53,657 nucleotides of DNA from Pseudonocardia alaniniphila. Its GTDB lineage: Bacteria > Actinomycetota > Actinomycetes > Mycobacteriales > Pseudonocardiaceae. The DNA lies in contig NZ_JAKXMK010000052.1 in assembly GCF_022524485.1 (NCBI RefSeq), positions 1 through 53,657 of the forward strand, in the 5' to 3' direction. The notes under the pieces are model-generated. The model did not search any database. It saw nothing but the letters and a program-made list of their open reading frames with translations, and was not told where the DNA came from. Each line of letters starts with the position of its first letter. The first letter of the stretch is position 1. A program made the translations under genes and the position numbers. Positions 8,136-16,530 of the stretch are shown here, one piece after another.

Positions 8136-9110
8136 GTGCAGATCCGCGAGTTCTCCGGTGAGGAGTTGGAAGATGTTGCCGGTGAGTTCTTCCTACCGAT
8201 GATCGCCCGGACGGGTCCCGGCTTCCGCGGGCGTGTGGCGGTCCAGGAGTTGGGAGGCGCTCTCACGCTCTCTCGGTCGCACTGGGCTGAGCCGATGATG
8301 ACATTCCGGACGGACCGGATGGCAGCAAGGGCGTCGACATGCGACCGGATGCTCTTCTGTGTATACAGCGCCGGGCGGGGCCGCGTCCGCCAGCACGACC
8401 GCTGCGCCGAGCAGCCGGCGGGTACGGGAGTGCTGTGCGAGTCGCGTAGCCGCTTCGAGCGCGTCTCGTCGACCGAGACCTGGAGCATGACTCTGCGTTT
8501 CCCGCGCCGGCTGCTCCCGCTCCGGACGGCGGAGATCACCGAGGCGTGCGCACGCAGCGTGCCTGCCACAGCCCCGGCGATGCTGATGCTGTCCGCCTAC
8601 CTGGATCGCCTGTTCGACGTGGCCGACGACCTCGCCGACCGGCAACGGGCGGACGCCGGGCACGCGGCGATCGCTCTGCTCGCGATGGCGCTGCGCGACG
8701 TCACACCCTCCGTGCCGGGCGGGGACGGCCCCGAGGAGGTGTTGCTCGACATGATGCGCAGGCACGTTCGCGAACACCTGGCCGACCCGGAGTTGCGGGT
8801 CGAGGAACTGGCGCGGCGCCACCACGTGTCGGTCAGTCACGCGTACACCCTGTTCGAGCGGATCGGGACCACGCCGGGTGCGTACCTTCGCGAGGAACGG
8901 CTGCAAGCAGCACAGGCCATGTTGTCCGACCGGAAGCAGAACTGGCGGAGGATATCGGACATCGCAGCAGCCGTCGGGTTTCTCGATCTCCGGACGTTCG
9001 AGCGGGCGTTCCGGCGGCGGTACGGAATGACGCCGGGCGGCTGGCGCCAGGAGCGCCCCCACACCGGATCCGCTCCCATGACCCGGAAGCAGGGAATGCC
9101 TCAACGCTGA
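8136..9110 (+). CDS. AraC-family transcriptional regulator, copy E
   Basis: 324-residue regulator, the same length as copy C. Sensor domain from MQIREFSGEELEDVAGEFF; HTH1 around LRVEELARRHHVSVSHAYTL; HTH2 around ISDIAAAVGFLDLRTFERAF, followed by RRRYGMTPGGW. The leaderless-type start is as in copy C. Homology with the other copies continues about 45 bp beyond the stop (GTCAACTGGG at 9145-9154), showing that promoter, gene and 3' flank were duplicated as one cassette. It is divergent from copy D and lies 321 bp upstream of an ECF sigma gene. The effector is unknown. Confidence 0.88.
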   Translation: MQIREFSGEELEDVAGEFFLPMIARTGPGFRGRVAVQELGGALTLSRSHWAEPMMTFRTDRMAARASTCDRMLFCVYSAGRGRVRQHDRCAEQPAGTGVLCESRSRFERVSSTETWSMTLRFPRRLLPLRTAEITEACARSVPATAPAMLMLSAYLDRLFDVADDLADRQRADAGHAAIALLAMALRDVTPSVPGGDGPEEVLLDMMRRHVREHLADPELRVEELARRHHVSVSHAYTLFERIGTTPGAYLREERLQAAQAMLSDRKQNWRRISDIAAAVGFLDLRTFERAFRRRYGMTPGGWRQERPHTGSAPMTRKQGMPQR

Positions 9111-9431
9111 GTAGAAAACGCCGCCTCCGCTGGAGTTCTGTAGGGTCAACTGGGTTTACTCGACGGTCAGAAGGACGATCACGCCTGCCGTAGCGGATCT
9201 TCGAACGTGGGGCGATCTGGCACAACACGTCGGAGCGGGGGAGGGGGAGGCGCGCGGCGATACGCCCCCACTCTTCTGCTCGCCTAATTGTGGAGGCTGT
9301 GGGTTGCCGGGGAATCTCCACCACGCGGCGCGCTAATATTATCGTTCTCGCTCGTACGTCGAATTTTCATGGAACGCCTCTCGAAAGCCCTTGTCGTGGT
9401 TGAAGCCTTGTTTGGAGGAGCGTCTACCGTT
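9111..9431 (+). other. Intergenic region before the ECF sigma gene
   Basis: The first ~45 bp are the conserved AraC 3' flank. The rest, including a short A/T-richer patch near 9333-9370, shows no convincing gene. An in-frame ATG at 9369 could extend the sigma factor by 21 residues. No promoter motif could be assigned. Confidence 0.4.
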
Positions 9432-9992
9432 ATGGGTAGTCATGAAGGGCAGTCGAACGGCGCGTCTTGCTGTGTGGACGAGCACGACTCCGAGGTTTTC
9501 GTTCGATCTCTGTACGAGCAGGCGGCTCCGGCACTGTACGCATTCATTTATCGATTCACCCGCGACCGCGCTCTGGCCGAGGACGTCCTCCAGGAGGTGT
9601 TCGTCCGTGCCTGGCGACGAGCGGGTCATCTCGAACCCAGATCGGATGCGCTGCGCAGGTGGCTGTTCGCCGCGACCCGTAACCACTTGATCGATGTCTG
9701 GCGCGCGCGCACCAAGTTGTCGGTGACCACGTATTGCGAGCAGGTGGCGGCTGCCCCGCATGTGGTGGATGACGTCGACCGCATCGTGCAGCGTCGGGTG
9801 CTCACCGACGCGATCGACGAACTCACGCCCAAGCACCGCGACGTCTTGATGGAGCGATACTTTCAGTGTCGGTCGATCGCCGAAACGGCCCGACGGCTCG
9901 GCGTCTCCTCCGGCACCGTGAAATCGCGGACATACCATGCCCTTCGAGCGTTACGCGTACTGCTGGACGAGGGGGGAATCGCGACACGCTGA
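9432..9992 (+). CDS. ECF-type RNA polymerase sigma factor (sigma-70 family)
   Basis: 186-residue sigma factor. Region 2 is seen at LYEQAAPALYAFIYRFTRDRALAEDVLQEVFVRAWRR, and region 4 as a C-terminal HTH, SIAETARRLGVSSGTVKSRTY. The size and lack of region 3 mark it as an ECF (group 4) factor, similar to SigL/SigK-type proteins. ATG 9432 follows GGAGGAG with an 11-nt spacer; ATG 9369 upstream is possible. No zinc-finger anti-sigma gene follows: the next ORF is an unrelated TetR gene in opposite orientation. Its control is therefore not visible here. Confidence 0.85.
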   Translation: MGSHEGQSNGASCCVDEHDSEVFVRSLYEQAAPALYAFIYRFTRDRALAEDVLQEVFVRAWRRAGHLEPRSDALRRWLFAATRNHLIDVWRARTKLSVTTYCEQVAAAPHVVDDVDRIVQRRVLTDAIDELTPKHRDVLMERYFQCRSIAETARRLGVSSGTVKSRTYHALRALRVLLDEGGIATR

Positions 9993-10162
9993 TGCCGGAT
10001 GGGTCAGGTAGCGATCGCTCACGATCCGGCGCGGCCTCGCCGATGTCGTCCATATAGCTGCGCCACTGCTCATGCCTCGCTCAGGGCCTGCGTTCGGCCG
10101 ACGTGGCAACGAAGCCGACGAATTCGGCTCGCGGGTTTGCTGTCGCGCAGGCCCGCGGTTGG

Positions 10163-10831
10163 TCAGGTGTCGGATCGGCCTGGTGGGCGGGCTTGCACCG
10201 TGGCCGAGCAGAGGTTGACGACCTGCTCGATCAGCGCCTGTGAGTCCCTCTTCTGGTCGAGATCGGCCAGGGGGCGCACGAGGGTCTCGGTCATGATCCC
10301 CAGCAGGGCAGCAGCGGCGGTGTCGGTGTCCTGGGCAGGAATCTCACCGTCGTCGATTCCTTGGTCGAGTACCTCCCGAAACAAGGTCCGGTAACCCTCC
10401 CGGAAAGCGAGGCGGTGCTCGTCGACGTCGGGCTCACTGTGCTCGACGAGCAGTGCGTAGGCGAATCGGCCGCCCCGCAGCGCCCTGGTGCAGAACGTAG
10501 CGACCGCGGCGGCGATCCTCGCGCCGGCTCCGCCGTCGGTCTCCGCCACTGCGGCCTTGACGCGGGCGAACTCTCGCGCAGCGACGTCGCGGTAGATCTC
10601 GGCGAACAGTTCGGCCCGGGACGGGAAGTGTTTGTAGATCGAACCGACGCCCACGCCGGCACGGACGGCGATCAGCGAGACCTGGGCTCCGGCAAAACCA
10701 TCCTCGGCGATCAGCTCACGGGCTGCCCTCAGGATCGAATCCCGTGCTGCGACGCGGCGGGCCTGGGTGGCGGTCAGCTTCTCGGGTGGGGCGGGTCGGG
10801 CCGCCGCGACGTCGCTCTGCTGTGGCTGCAC
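10163..10831 (-). CDS. TetR-family transcriptional regulator
   Basis: 222-residue repressor-type protein. The N-terminal HTH covers about residues 25-75 (ARDSILRAARELIAEDG, then VSLIAVRAGVGVGSIYKHFP). The rest is a helical ligand-binding domain with no recognisable ligand signature. The start is GTG 10831, with GAGGGAG 8 nt upstream. It is divergent from the acyl-CoA synthetase remnant and enoyl-CoA hydratase, so it may once have controlled that fatty-acid or aromatic acyl-CoA locus; this is inference. Confidence 0.88.
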   Translation of the reverse strand: MQPQQSDVAAARPAPPEKLTATQARRVAARDSILRAARELIAEDGFAGAQVSLIAVRAGVGVGSIYKHFPSRAELFAEIYRDVAAREFARVKAAVAETDGGAGARIAAAVATFCTRALRGGRFAYALLVEHSEPDVDEHRLAFREGYRTLFREVLDQGIDDGEIPAQDTDTAAAALLGIMTETLVRPLADLDQKRDSQALIEQVVNLCSATVQARPPGRSDT

Positions 10832-11031
10832 GACAGCGGCTCCCTCGCGTCACGGACATGCGCTTTGTCGTCTCTGCCCGCGGCCTGGCCGGCCCGGGAC
10901 ACCGCCACTCTACGAGTCGAGCTGCGGAAGTCTCGGGTCCGCAGTCAGCGGGTGTCGGGCTGTGGCCGGTTGGCAAGCGTGCCGCGTGCCACGTTGTGGT
11001 GAATTGTGAATCCAGATTCACTGCTCACATC

Positions 11032-11261
11032 GCTGACGCCTTGTACGGCGAGGAGGTCATGGCCTGGGTCAACCGCGGGCCGGCGCCGTGGTCGATGCGG
11101 AGCAGATCCGCGAGCACGGCACCGGCAAGATCGCGCACGTCAAGATCCCCAAACACGTCCATCTACTCGGCGCGGCGGACGAGTTTCCCATGACCGTCAC
11201 CGGAAAGGTGCAAAAGAACGTTCTCGAGGAATGGTCTTCGGCCGTTCTTCCGGCTATCTGA
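11032..11261 (+). pseudogene. Acyl-CoA synthetase (AMP-binding) C-terminal remnant
   Basis: The stretch reads ADALYGEEVMAWVNR in one frame, then from about 11080 VVDAEQIREHGTGKIAHVKIP and, further on, FPMTVTGKVQK in another frame, ending in TGA at 11259-11261. These are the C-terminal subdomain motifs of fatty-acyl-CoA synthetases; the PMTVTGKVQK lysine is the usual catalytic lysine. The adenylation core (about 400 residues) is absent and there is at least one frameshift. The fragment ends 8 bp before the enoyl-CoA hydratase start, suggesting the two were once an operon. Confidence 0.75.
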
Positions 11262-11269
11262 CGCTCGAG

Positions 11270-12091
11270 GTGATCCATGTCCAAGGTCCTGTACGAAAGC
11301 GCGGCGAGGTTGCCCATATCACGCTCAACCGCCCGGAGGTGATGAACGCCATCGACCTCGAGACCCACCAGCTGCTGCGACAGACATGGGCGGACTTCCG
11401 CGACGACTCCACCCTGCGGGCGGCGATCATCACCGGTGCCGGGGATGAGGCCTTCTGCGGCGGTGCCGACCTCAAGACCCACGTCCCGCAATGGCTCGGC
11501 GTTCCCGGCATGCATCCGATGGGCGCCCGCGGCAAAGTCCGCGATGGCTTGGGCGGGCTCACCCGTGGTATGCACCGCATCTACAAGCCGGTCATCGCCG
11601 CGGTGAACGGGTGGGCACTCGCCGGAGGTTTCGAGACCGCACTGGCGGCCGACATCCGCATCGCGTCGGAGAACGCCAGGTTCGGTTCCTTCGAAGTCCG
11701 CCGGGGCTTCCACCACGCCGACGGCGGCGTGGTGCGCCTGGTCAACACCTGCGGGGTCGGATTCGCCTCCGAGACGCTGCTCACCGGCGAGCCGGTCGAC
11801 GCACAGCGCGCGCTCACTGCGAACCTCGTGTCGAAGGTGGTGCCGCACGGCCGGCTTCTCGACGCAGCCGAGGAGATGATGGCCACCATCCTGCGCAACG
11901 ACCAGACCGCGCTCGAGTCGGCCAAGGAGACCCTCTTCGACGTCATCGGCCGACCGCTCGACGAGCAACTGGCTGTGGAGGCTTGGTACGGCTACGCCCT
12001 GATGGGGAACGAGAAGATCCCGGACCGACTCAGGAGCTTCTACGACAAGTCCGACAAGGGGCGCGCCGGGAAGAACGCCACCTCCCTGTGA
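11270..12091 (+). CDS. Enoyl-CoA hydratase/isomerase (crotonase family), possibly frameshifted at its start
   Basis: Crotonase-fold protein of about 270 residues, acting on a CoA thioester. Oxyanion-hole segments are GDEAFCGGADLKTH and NGWALAGGFE, and FEVRRGFHHADGG carries the expected glutamate. GTG 11270 keeps the long frame. However, ATG 11277, which follows GAGGTGATCC, reads MSKVLYE in another frame; adding one A to the GAAAGC run would join it to KRGEVAHITLNRPE, the usual family N-terminus. So either a 1-base deletion has altered the first residues or the assembly has an error. The catalytic body is intact. It converges on the Lrp gene. Confidence 0.8.
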   Translation: MIHVQGPVRKRGEVAHITLNRPEVMNAIDLETHQLLRQTWADFRDDSTLRAAIITGAGDEAFCGGADLKTHVPQWLGVPGMHPMGARGKVRDGLGGLTRGMHRIYKPVIAAVNGWALAGGFETALAADIRIASENARFGSFEVRRGFHHADGGVVRLVNTCGVGFASETLLTGEPVDAQRALTANLVSKVVPHGRLLDAAEEMMATILRNDQTALESAKETLFDVIGRPLDEQLAVEAWYGYALMGNEKIPDRLRSFYDKSDKGRAGKNATSL

Positions 12092-12165
12092 TCCGGCACG
12101 CGAGGTCGCGTCCGGTGTGGGCGATTGACTCCGACGTGAGGCGGTATGGCTGCCGCCACGGCCCG

Positions 12166-12618
12166 CTAGAGAGGCAGCGGCCGGTTGTCCACGACGCTCT
12201 TCATGACGAGGGTCGAGCTGAGGCGTTGAACGCCGGGGAGCGTGGCGAGGCGGTCGTCGTAGAGCTGCTGGAAGGCGTGCAGGTCGCGGGTGACGACGCG
12301 CAGGAGGTAGTCGGGGTCGCCGAAGAGCCGTTGGGCCTGCACGACGTGGGGGATGGCGGCGACGGCGTTTTCGAAGGCGTCGACGGTGTTGCGGTCGGCG
12401 TCGCGCATGGTGGCGAACACGAGAGCCTCGAAGCCGAACCCGAGGGCTTGGGCGTCCAGGTGTGCCCGGTAGCTCGCAATCGCCCCCGAATGCTCCAGGG
12501 CGCGCAGACGCCGGTGGCAGGGCGAGACGCTGAGCCGGACGCGCTCGGCGAGCTCGGTCACGGTGAGGCGCCCGTCCTGCTGCAGCTCAGCAAGAATCTT
12601 CCGGTCCACGTCGTCCAC
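12166..12618 (-). CDS. Lrp/AsnC-family transcriptional regulator
   Basis: 150-residue regulator: N-terminal winged HTH (VDRKILAELQQDGRLTVTELAERVRLS) and a C-terminal RAM domain (FVFATMRD-like strand, then GDPDYLLRVVTRDL and LSSTLVMKSVV). GTG 12618 was chosen because the protein then begins DDVDRKIL, as in the family, and a GATAAT hexamer lies 7 nt upstream, suggesting a leaderless mRNA. It is divergent from a LysE-type exporter, the classical arrangement in which the regulator senses an amino acid and turns on its export. Confidence 0.9.
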   Translation of the reverse strand: MDDVDRKILAELQQDGRLTVTELAERVRLSVSPCHRRLRALEHSGAIASYRAHLDAQALGFGFEALVFATMRDADRNTVDAFENAVAAIPHVVQAQRLFGDPDYLLRVVTRDLHAFQQLYDDRLATLPGVQRLSSTLVMKSVVDNRPLPL

Positions 12619-12625
12619 GCAGTGG

Positions 12626-12631
12626 ATTATC
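12626..12631 (-). promoter_or_regulatory. -10-like hexamer GATAAT for leaderless lrp-type gene
   Basis: Read on the minus strand, GATAAT (5 of 6 to TATAAT) is followed by 7 nt and the GTG start at 12618. No ribosome-binding site fits between them. Confidence 0.45.
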
Positions 12632-12733
12632 CCCGAGAACGCCGTCATCAGTGCAAGATTGGAAGCACCTTCTCGCCATTCGTGCCTAGTCTTTCCCTCA
12701 GGTCATCGGGATCTGTGGATGGAGATGCACGTC

Positions 12734-13351
12734 ATGGCGGTCGGGACGGTCGTCGCGTTCTGGGGAGTGTCGTTCCTGCTGGTGCTGACACCGGGTGCCG
12801 ACTGGGCGTACGCGATCGGGGCCGGACTACGGGACCGCACGGTGCTGCCCGCCGTGGGTGGGCTGCTCGCCGGCTACGTGGTGCTGACGGTTGTGGTGGC
12901 GGCCGGGGTCGCCGCACTGGTGGCCCGCTCACCGCTGATGCTGACGGTGCTGACAGTGGTGGGTGCGGGGTACCTGATGTGGCTGGGTGTCACGGCAATC
13001 GCACGTCCGTCAGGTCCGGCGACCGCTGCTGAGTCCGCGCCTGATCTGTGGGTGTGGCGGGCGGTGAAAGGGGCAGGGATCAGCGGACTGAACCCCAAGG
13101 CGTTGTTGCTGTTCGTGGCATTGCTGCCACAGTTCACGGACCCGGCCGCCGGCTGGTCGCTCGGGATGCAGATCGTGTTGCTGGGGTTGGTGCACACCCT
13201 CAGTTGTGCCGTGGTCTACACGGGAGTGGGCACGGGTGCCCGGCTCGTGCTTCGCGCGCGGCCCGGGGCGGCGCGAACGGTCTCCCGCATCTCCGGCGCC
13301 GCGATGGTCGCGATCGGTGCTGTGCTGATGGTGGAACAGATCATCGGATAG
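12734..13351 (+). CDS. LysE/RhtB-family amino acid exporter
   Basis: About 205 residues with six hydrophobic segments typical of the LysE family: VVAFWGVSFLLVLTPGADWAYAI at the N-terminus, then LAGYVVLTVVVAAGVAAL, LTVLTVVGAGYLMWLG, the GLNPKALLLFVALLPQF family signature near the middle, and two C-terminal segments. It exports a small amino acid or related metabolite through the inner membrane. ATG 12734 has GGAG 9 nt upstream; ATGs at 12719 and 12725 are alternatives. It is divergent from the Lrp-family gene, which probably regulates it. Confidence 0.88.
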   Translation: MAVGTVVAFWGVSFLLVLTPGADWAYAIGAGLRDRTVLPAVGGLLAGYVVLTVVVAAGVAALVARSPLMLTVLTVVGAGYLMWLGVTAIARPSGPATAAESAPDLWVWRAVKGAGISGLNPKALLLFVALLPQFTDPAAGWSLGMQIVLLGLVHTLSCAVVYTGVGTGARLVLRARPGAARTVSRISGAAMVAIGAVLMVEQIIG

Positions 13352-13547
13352 CCCGGTGGCCGAGGTGCGTCACTGCCGGGCCGAGAGCCGGTTCTTGATC
13401 GCGGTCAGTCGGTTCATCCACTACTCGCATTGCTTGTATCGCCGGCGCACGGCCCCTGCCTGACCTTGACGAACTCGCGCCACCTGGGCGTGGGCGTCTG
13501 TGCCCGCGGCGACGGAGTCATGTGTTGACGACGATCGGAGCAGAGAA

Positions 13548-15425
13548 GTGATCAACTACCGCACCACGTTCCGCGCAAGCCTCGATTGGCCGGAGGCATT
13601 CTGGACCGCGGCCGCAGAAGAGATCGACTGGTATCGGGCTCCGACCCGGGTGCTCGACTCGTCGAACCCGCCCCACTACCGCTGGTTTCCTGACGGCGAG
13701 CTCAACACCTGCTACAACGCGCTGGACCGGCATATCGAGGCCGGTCGCGGCGACTGCGATGCGTTGATCTACGACAGCCCTGTCACCGCGACGAAGACCA
13801 CCTACAGCTACGTCCGCCTGCGGCACGACGTCGCCCGGTTCGCCGGCGTCCTGACCGGACTCGGGGTCACCCGCGGCGATCGGGTCGTGATCTACATGCC
13901 GACGGTTCCCGAGGCGGCGATCGCCATGCTCGCGTGTGCGCGGATCGGGGCCGTGCATTCCGTGGTGTTCGGCGGGTTCGCCGCCAACGAACTGGCCATC
14001 AGAATCGACGATGCGACCCCGAAAGTGGTCGTCGCAGCCTCGTGCGGGATCGAAGGCAAGCGGATCATCGAGTACAAGCCGCTCCTCGACCGAGCCGTCG
14101 AGCAAGCCCACCACAAGCCGGACTTCTGTGTGATCCTGCAGCGTCCCCAGGCCGTCGCCGAGATGGGGGAGCGGGACGTCGACTGGTCCGACGCGATTGC
14201 GGCGGCCACCCCCGCCGCCTGCGTGCCCGTGGCCAGCACCGACCCGCTCTACATCCTCTACACCTCGGGAACGACCGGGAAGCCCAAGGGCGTGGTCCGT
14301 GACAACGGCGGCCACGCCGTCGCTCTGTGCTGGACGATGAACAACGTCTACGACGTCGCCCCCAGGGACGTCATGTTCAGCGCCTCCGACGTCGGCTGGG
14401 TCGCCGGGCACTCCTACATCGTCTACGCGCCTCTGCTCGTCGGTGCGACCACCGTGCTCTACGAAGGCAAACCCGTGGGCACTCCCGATCCCGGACAGCT
14501 CTGGCGGGTTGTCGCCGAGCACGGCGTGCGAACGATGTTCACGGCCCCGTCCGCGCTGCGAGTGATCAGGAAGGAAGACCCGGCTGGTGCGTTCCTCGCC
14601 GACCACGACATCTCCAGAATGAGGTACCTGTTCCTCGGGGGCGAACGGCTCGACCCCGCGACACTGCGCTGGGCGCAGGACCTGCTCGGGATCCCGGTGG
14701 TCGATCACTGGTGGCAGACCGAGACAGGCTGGCCTGTCGCGGCGAACCTGATGGGCCTCGAGCCCATGCCGATCAAGCCTGGGTCCCCGACCGTTCCGGT
14801 TCCCGGTTGGGACATCGGTGTACTCGACGCCGACGGCCGCGCCGTCGCACCCGGAGTCGACGGCGCGCTCGTGGTGAAGCTCCCGCTGCCGCCCGGGTCC
14901 CTGACGACGCTGTGGAACGACGACGACCGCTTCGTCTCCTCCTACCTGTCTCGCTACACCGGCTACTACCTCACCGGGGACGGGGGCCACATCGACAAGG
15001 ACGGCTACGTGTTCGTCATGGGCCGCATCGACGACGTCATCAACGTCGCAGGCCATCGGCTCTCGACGGGAGCGATGGAGGAGGCACTCGCCGGGCATCC
15101 GGCCGTCGCCGAGTGCGCAGTCATCGGGGTGGCGGACCCGATCAAGGGGCAGATCCCACGCGGATTCGTCGTCCTCAAAGATGATGTCGACGCCGATGAG
15201 ACTGACCTGTCGGCAGAGCTGGTCCAACGGGTCCGCACGCAGATCGGTGCCGTCGCGGCCCTCAGAGACATCGCGATCGTGCCCGGACTGCCCAAGACCC
15301 GCTCCGGAAAGATCCTGCGCCAGACCATGCGCGCAATCGCCGATGGTGCGGATTCTCCGGCCCCCTCGACCATCGACGACGTGAGCGTCCTCGACGCCAT
15401 CCGCCCCATCCTGCGGCGCGGCTGA
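13548..15425 (+). CDS. prpE: Propionyl-CoA synthetase (acetyl-CoA synthetase family)
   Basis: 625-residue ATP-dependent acyl-CoA ligase converting propionate (or acetate) to its CoA thioester. It has the ACAS N-terminal segment (FWTAAAEEIDWY..LDSSNPPHYRWF), phosphate loop YTSGTTGKPKG near residue 250, SDVGWVAGHSYIVYAPL, WWQTETGWP, the hinge region YLTGDGG and the C-terminal lysine motif KTRSGKILRQTMRAIADG. The match to E. coli PrpE extends to the C-terminal TIDD..SVLDAIRPIL. GTG 13548 has GGAG 7 nt upstream. SDR and acyl-CoA dehydrogenase genes follow on the same strand, suggesting short-chain acyl-CoA metabolism. Confidence 0.88.
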   Translation: MINYRTTFRASLDWPEAFWTAAAEEIDWYRAPTRVLDSSNPPHYRWFPDGELNTCYNALDRHIEAGRGDCDALIYDSPVTATKTTYSYVRLRHDVARFAGVLTGLGVTRGDRVVIYMPTVPEAAIAMLACARIGAVHSVVFGGFAANELAIRIDDATPKVVVAASCGIEGKRIIEYKPLLDRAVEQAHHKPDFCVILQRPQAVAEMGERDVDWSDAIAAATPAACVPVASTDPLYILYTSGTTGKPKGVVRDNGGHAVALCWTMNNVYDVAPRDVMFSASDVGWVAGHSYIVYAPLLVGATTVLYEGKPVGTPDPGQLWRVVAEHGVRTMFTAPSALRVIRKEDPAGAFLADHDISRMRYLFLGGERLDPATLRWAQDLLGIPVVDHWWQTETGWPVAANLMGLEPMPIKPGSPTVPVPGWDIGVLDADGRAVAPGVDGALVVKLPLPPGSLTTLWNDDDRFVSSYLSRYTGYYLTGDGGHIDKDGYVFVMGRIDDVINVAGHRLSTGAMEEALAGHPAVAECAVIGVADPIKGQIPRGFVVLKDDVDADETDLSAELVQRVRTQIGAVAALRDIAIVPGLPKTRSGKILRQTMRAIADGADSPAPSTIDDVSVLDAIRPILRRG

Positions 15426-15535
15426 GATCTCTGGCAGACAGCAACCACGCTGACCATTGGAGGAGTTCTCACACGGTTCCGGGAAATGATTTTGATTTGT
15501 TGTTGGCTGATCGACGCAGGAGGACAGAGCGGACG

Positions 15536-16396
15536 ATGAGGACTTGGTTGATCACGGGAGGGACCTCCGGCTTCGGCCGGGCGTATGCCGAGGCGGTCCT
15601 GGCGAAGGGTGATCAGGTGGTGCTGACGGCGCGGAGGGTCGAGCAGCTCGGCGGGTGGGCACAGGATCACGGAGAGCAGGCGCTGGTCGTGCCACTCGAC
15701 GTCACCGATCCGGCCCAGGTCACCGACGCGGTCGCTGCCGCTCACGGCCGGTTCGGTGCGGTCGACGTGGTGGTCAACAACGCCGGAGGCGGCTCGCACG
15801 GAGCTGTTGAGGACACGGACGAGGCGGAGATCAGGGCGACGTTCGAGGCCAACTTCTTCGGGACGGTCAGGGTCATCCGCGCGGTTCTGCCCGGGATGCG
15901 AGCCCGTCGCAGCGGTTGCATCGTGAACATCTCGTCGGTCGGTGGCCTGCGCGCTTTTCCGGGAGTGGGCTACTACAACGCGGCCAAGTTCGCCGTCGAG
16001 GGGCTCTCGGAGTCGCTGCGTCAGGAGGTGGAGCCGCTGGGGATCAAGGTTCTGGTGGTCGAGCCCGGAGCGTTCCGCACCAGGTCCGACAGCGCCGGCT
16101 ATTCGGATTCCGCCATCCCGGTGATCGAGGACTACGCCGGCACCGTGGGTGTACTGCGTGACGCGCTCGTCGCCATGAACGGCAGGCAGCCCGGTGACCC
16201 TCGACGGGCCGCCCAGGCCGTCGTCCAGGCTGTGGTGGGCGGCAACCCGCCACACCGTCTCGTGCTGGGAAACCTCGGGTTCGAGCAGGTCACCGGGAAG
16301 CTCGAGGCGATGCTGGCCGAGATCCGGGCCTGGGAACCCGTCTCCCGCAGCGCGGACTTCCCCGACAGCACACACACGCCAGGCGCCTACGTCTGA
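15536..16396 (+). CDS. Short-chain dehydrogenase/reductase (SDR)
   Basis: 286-residue NAD(P)-dependent oxidoreductase. The dinucleotide motif TGGTSGFG lies at residues 7-14, NNAGGG near 80, the catalytic Ser in NISSVGG near 130, and YYNAAKFAVEG supplies Tyr-x-x-x-Lys. It belongs to the classical SDRs with a longer C-terminus that binds substrate; the substrate is unknown. AGGAGGA lies 11 nt before ATG 15536. It follows prpE by 110 bp and precedes an acyl-CoA dehydrogenase by 135 bp, possibly one transcription unit. Confidence 0.9.
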   Translation: MRTWLITGGTSGFGRAYAEAVLAKGDQVVLTARRVEQLGGWAQDHGEQALVVPLDVTDPAQVTDAVAAAHGRFGAVDVVVNNAGGGSHGAVEDTDEAEIRATFEANFFGTVRVIRAVLPGMRARRSGCIVNISSVGGLRAFPGVGYYNAAKFAVEGLSESLRQEVEPLGIKVLVVEPGAFRTRSDSAGYSDSAIPVIEDYAGTVGVLRDALVAMNGRQPGDPRRAAQAVVQAVVGGNPPHRLVLGNLGFEQVTGKLEAMLAEIRAWEPVSRSADFPDSTHTPGAYV

Positions 16397-16530
16397 CCGG
16401 CGACGTGCCAGGACCCCTGCGAGTTCGACCCGGACGCCACCGCTGCGCCGCCTGCGTCCCACGCCAACCTCGGACCGACCGTCAGAACCGATCCATCGCT
16501 CACCGCGGTGAGTGATCACGTGGAGGCAAC

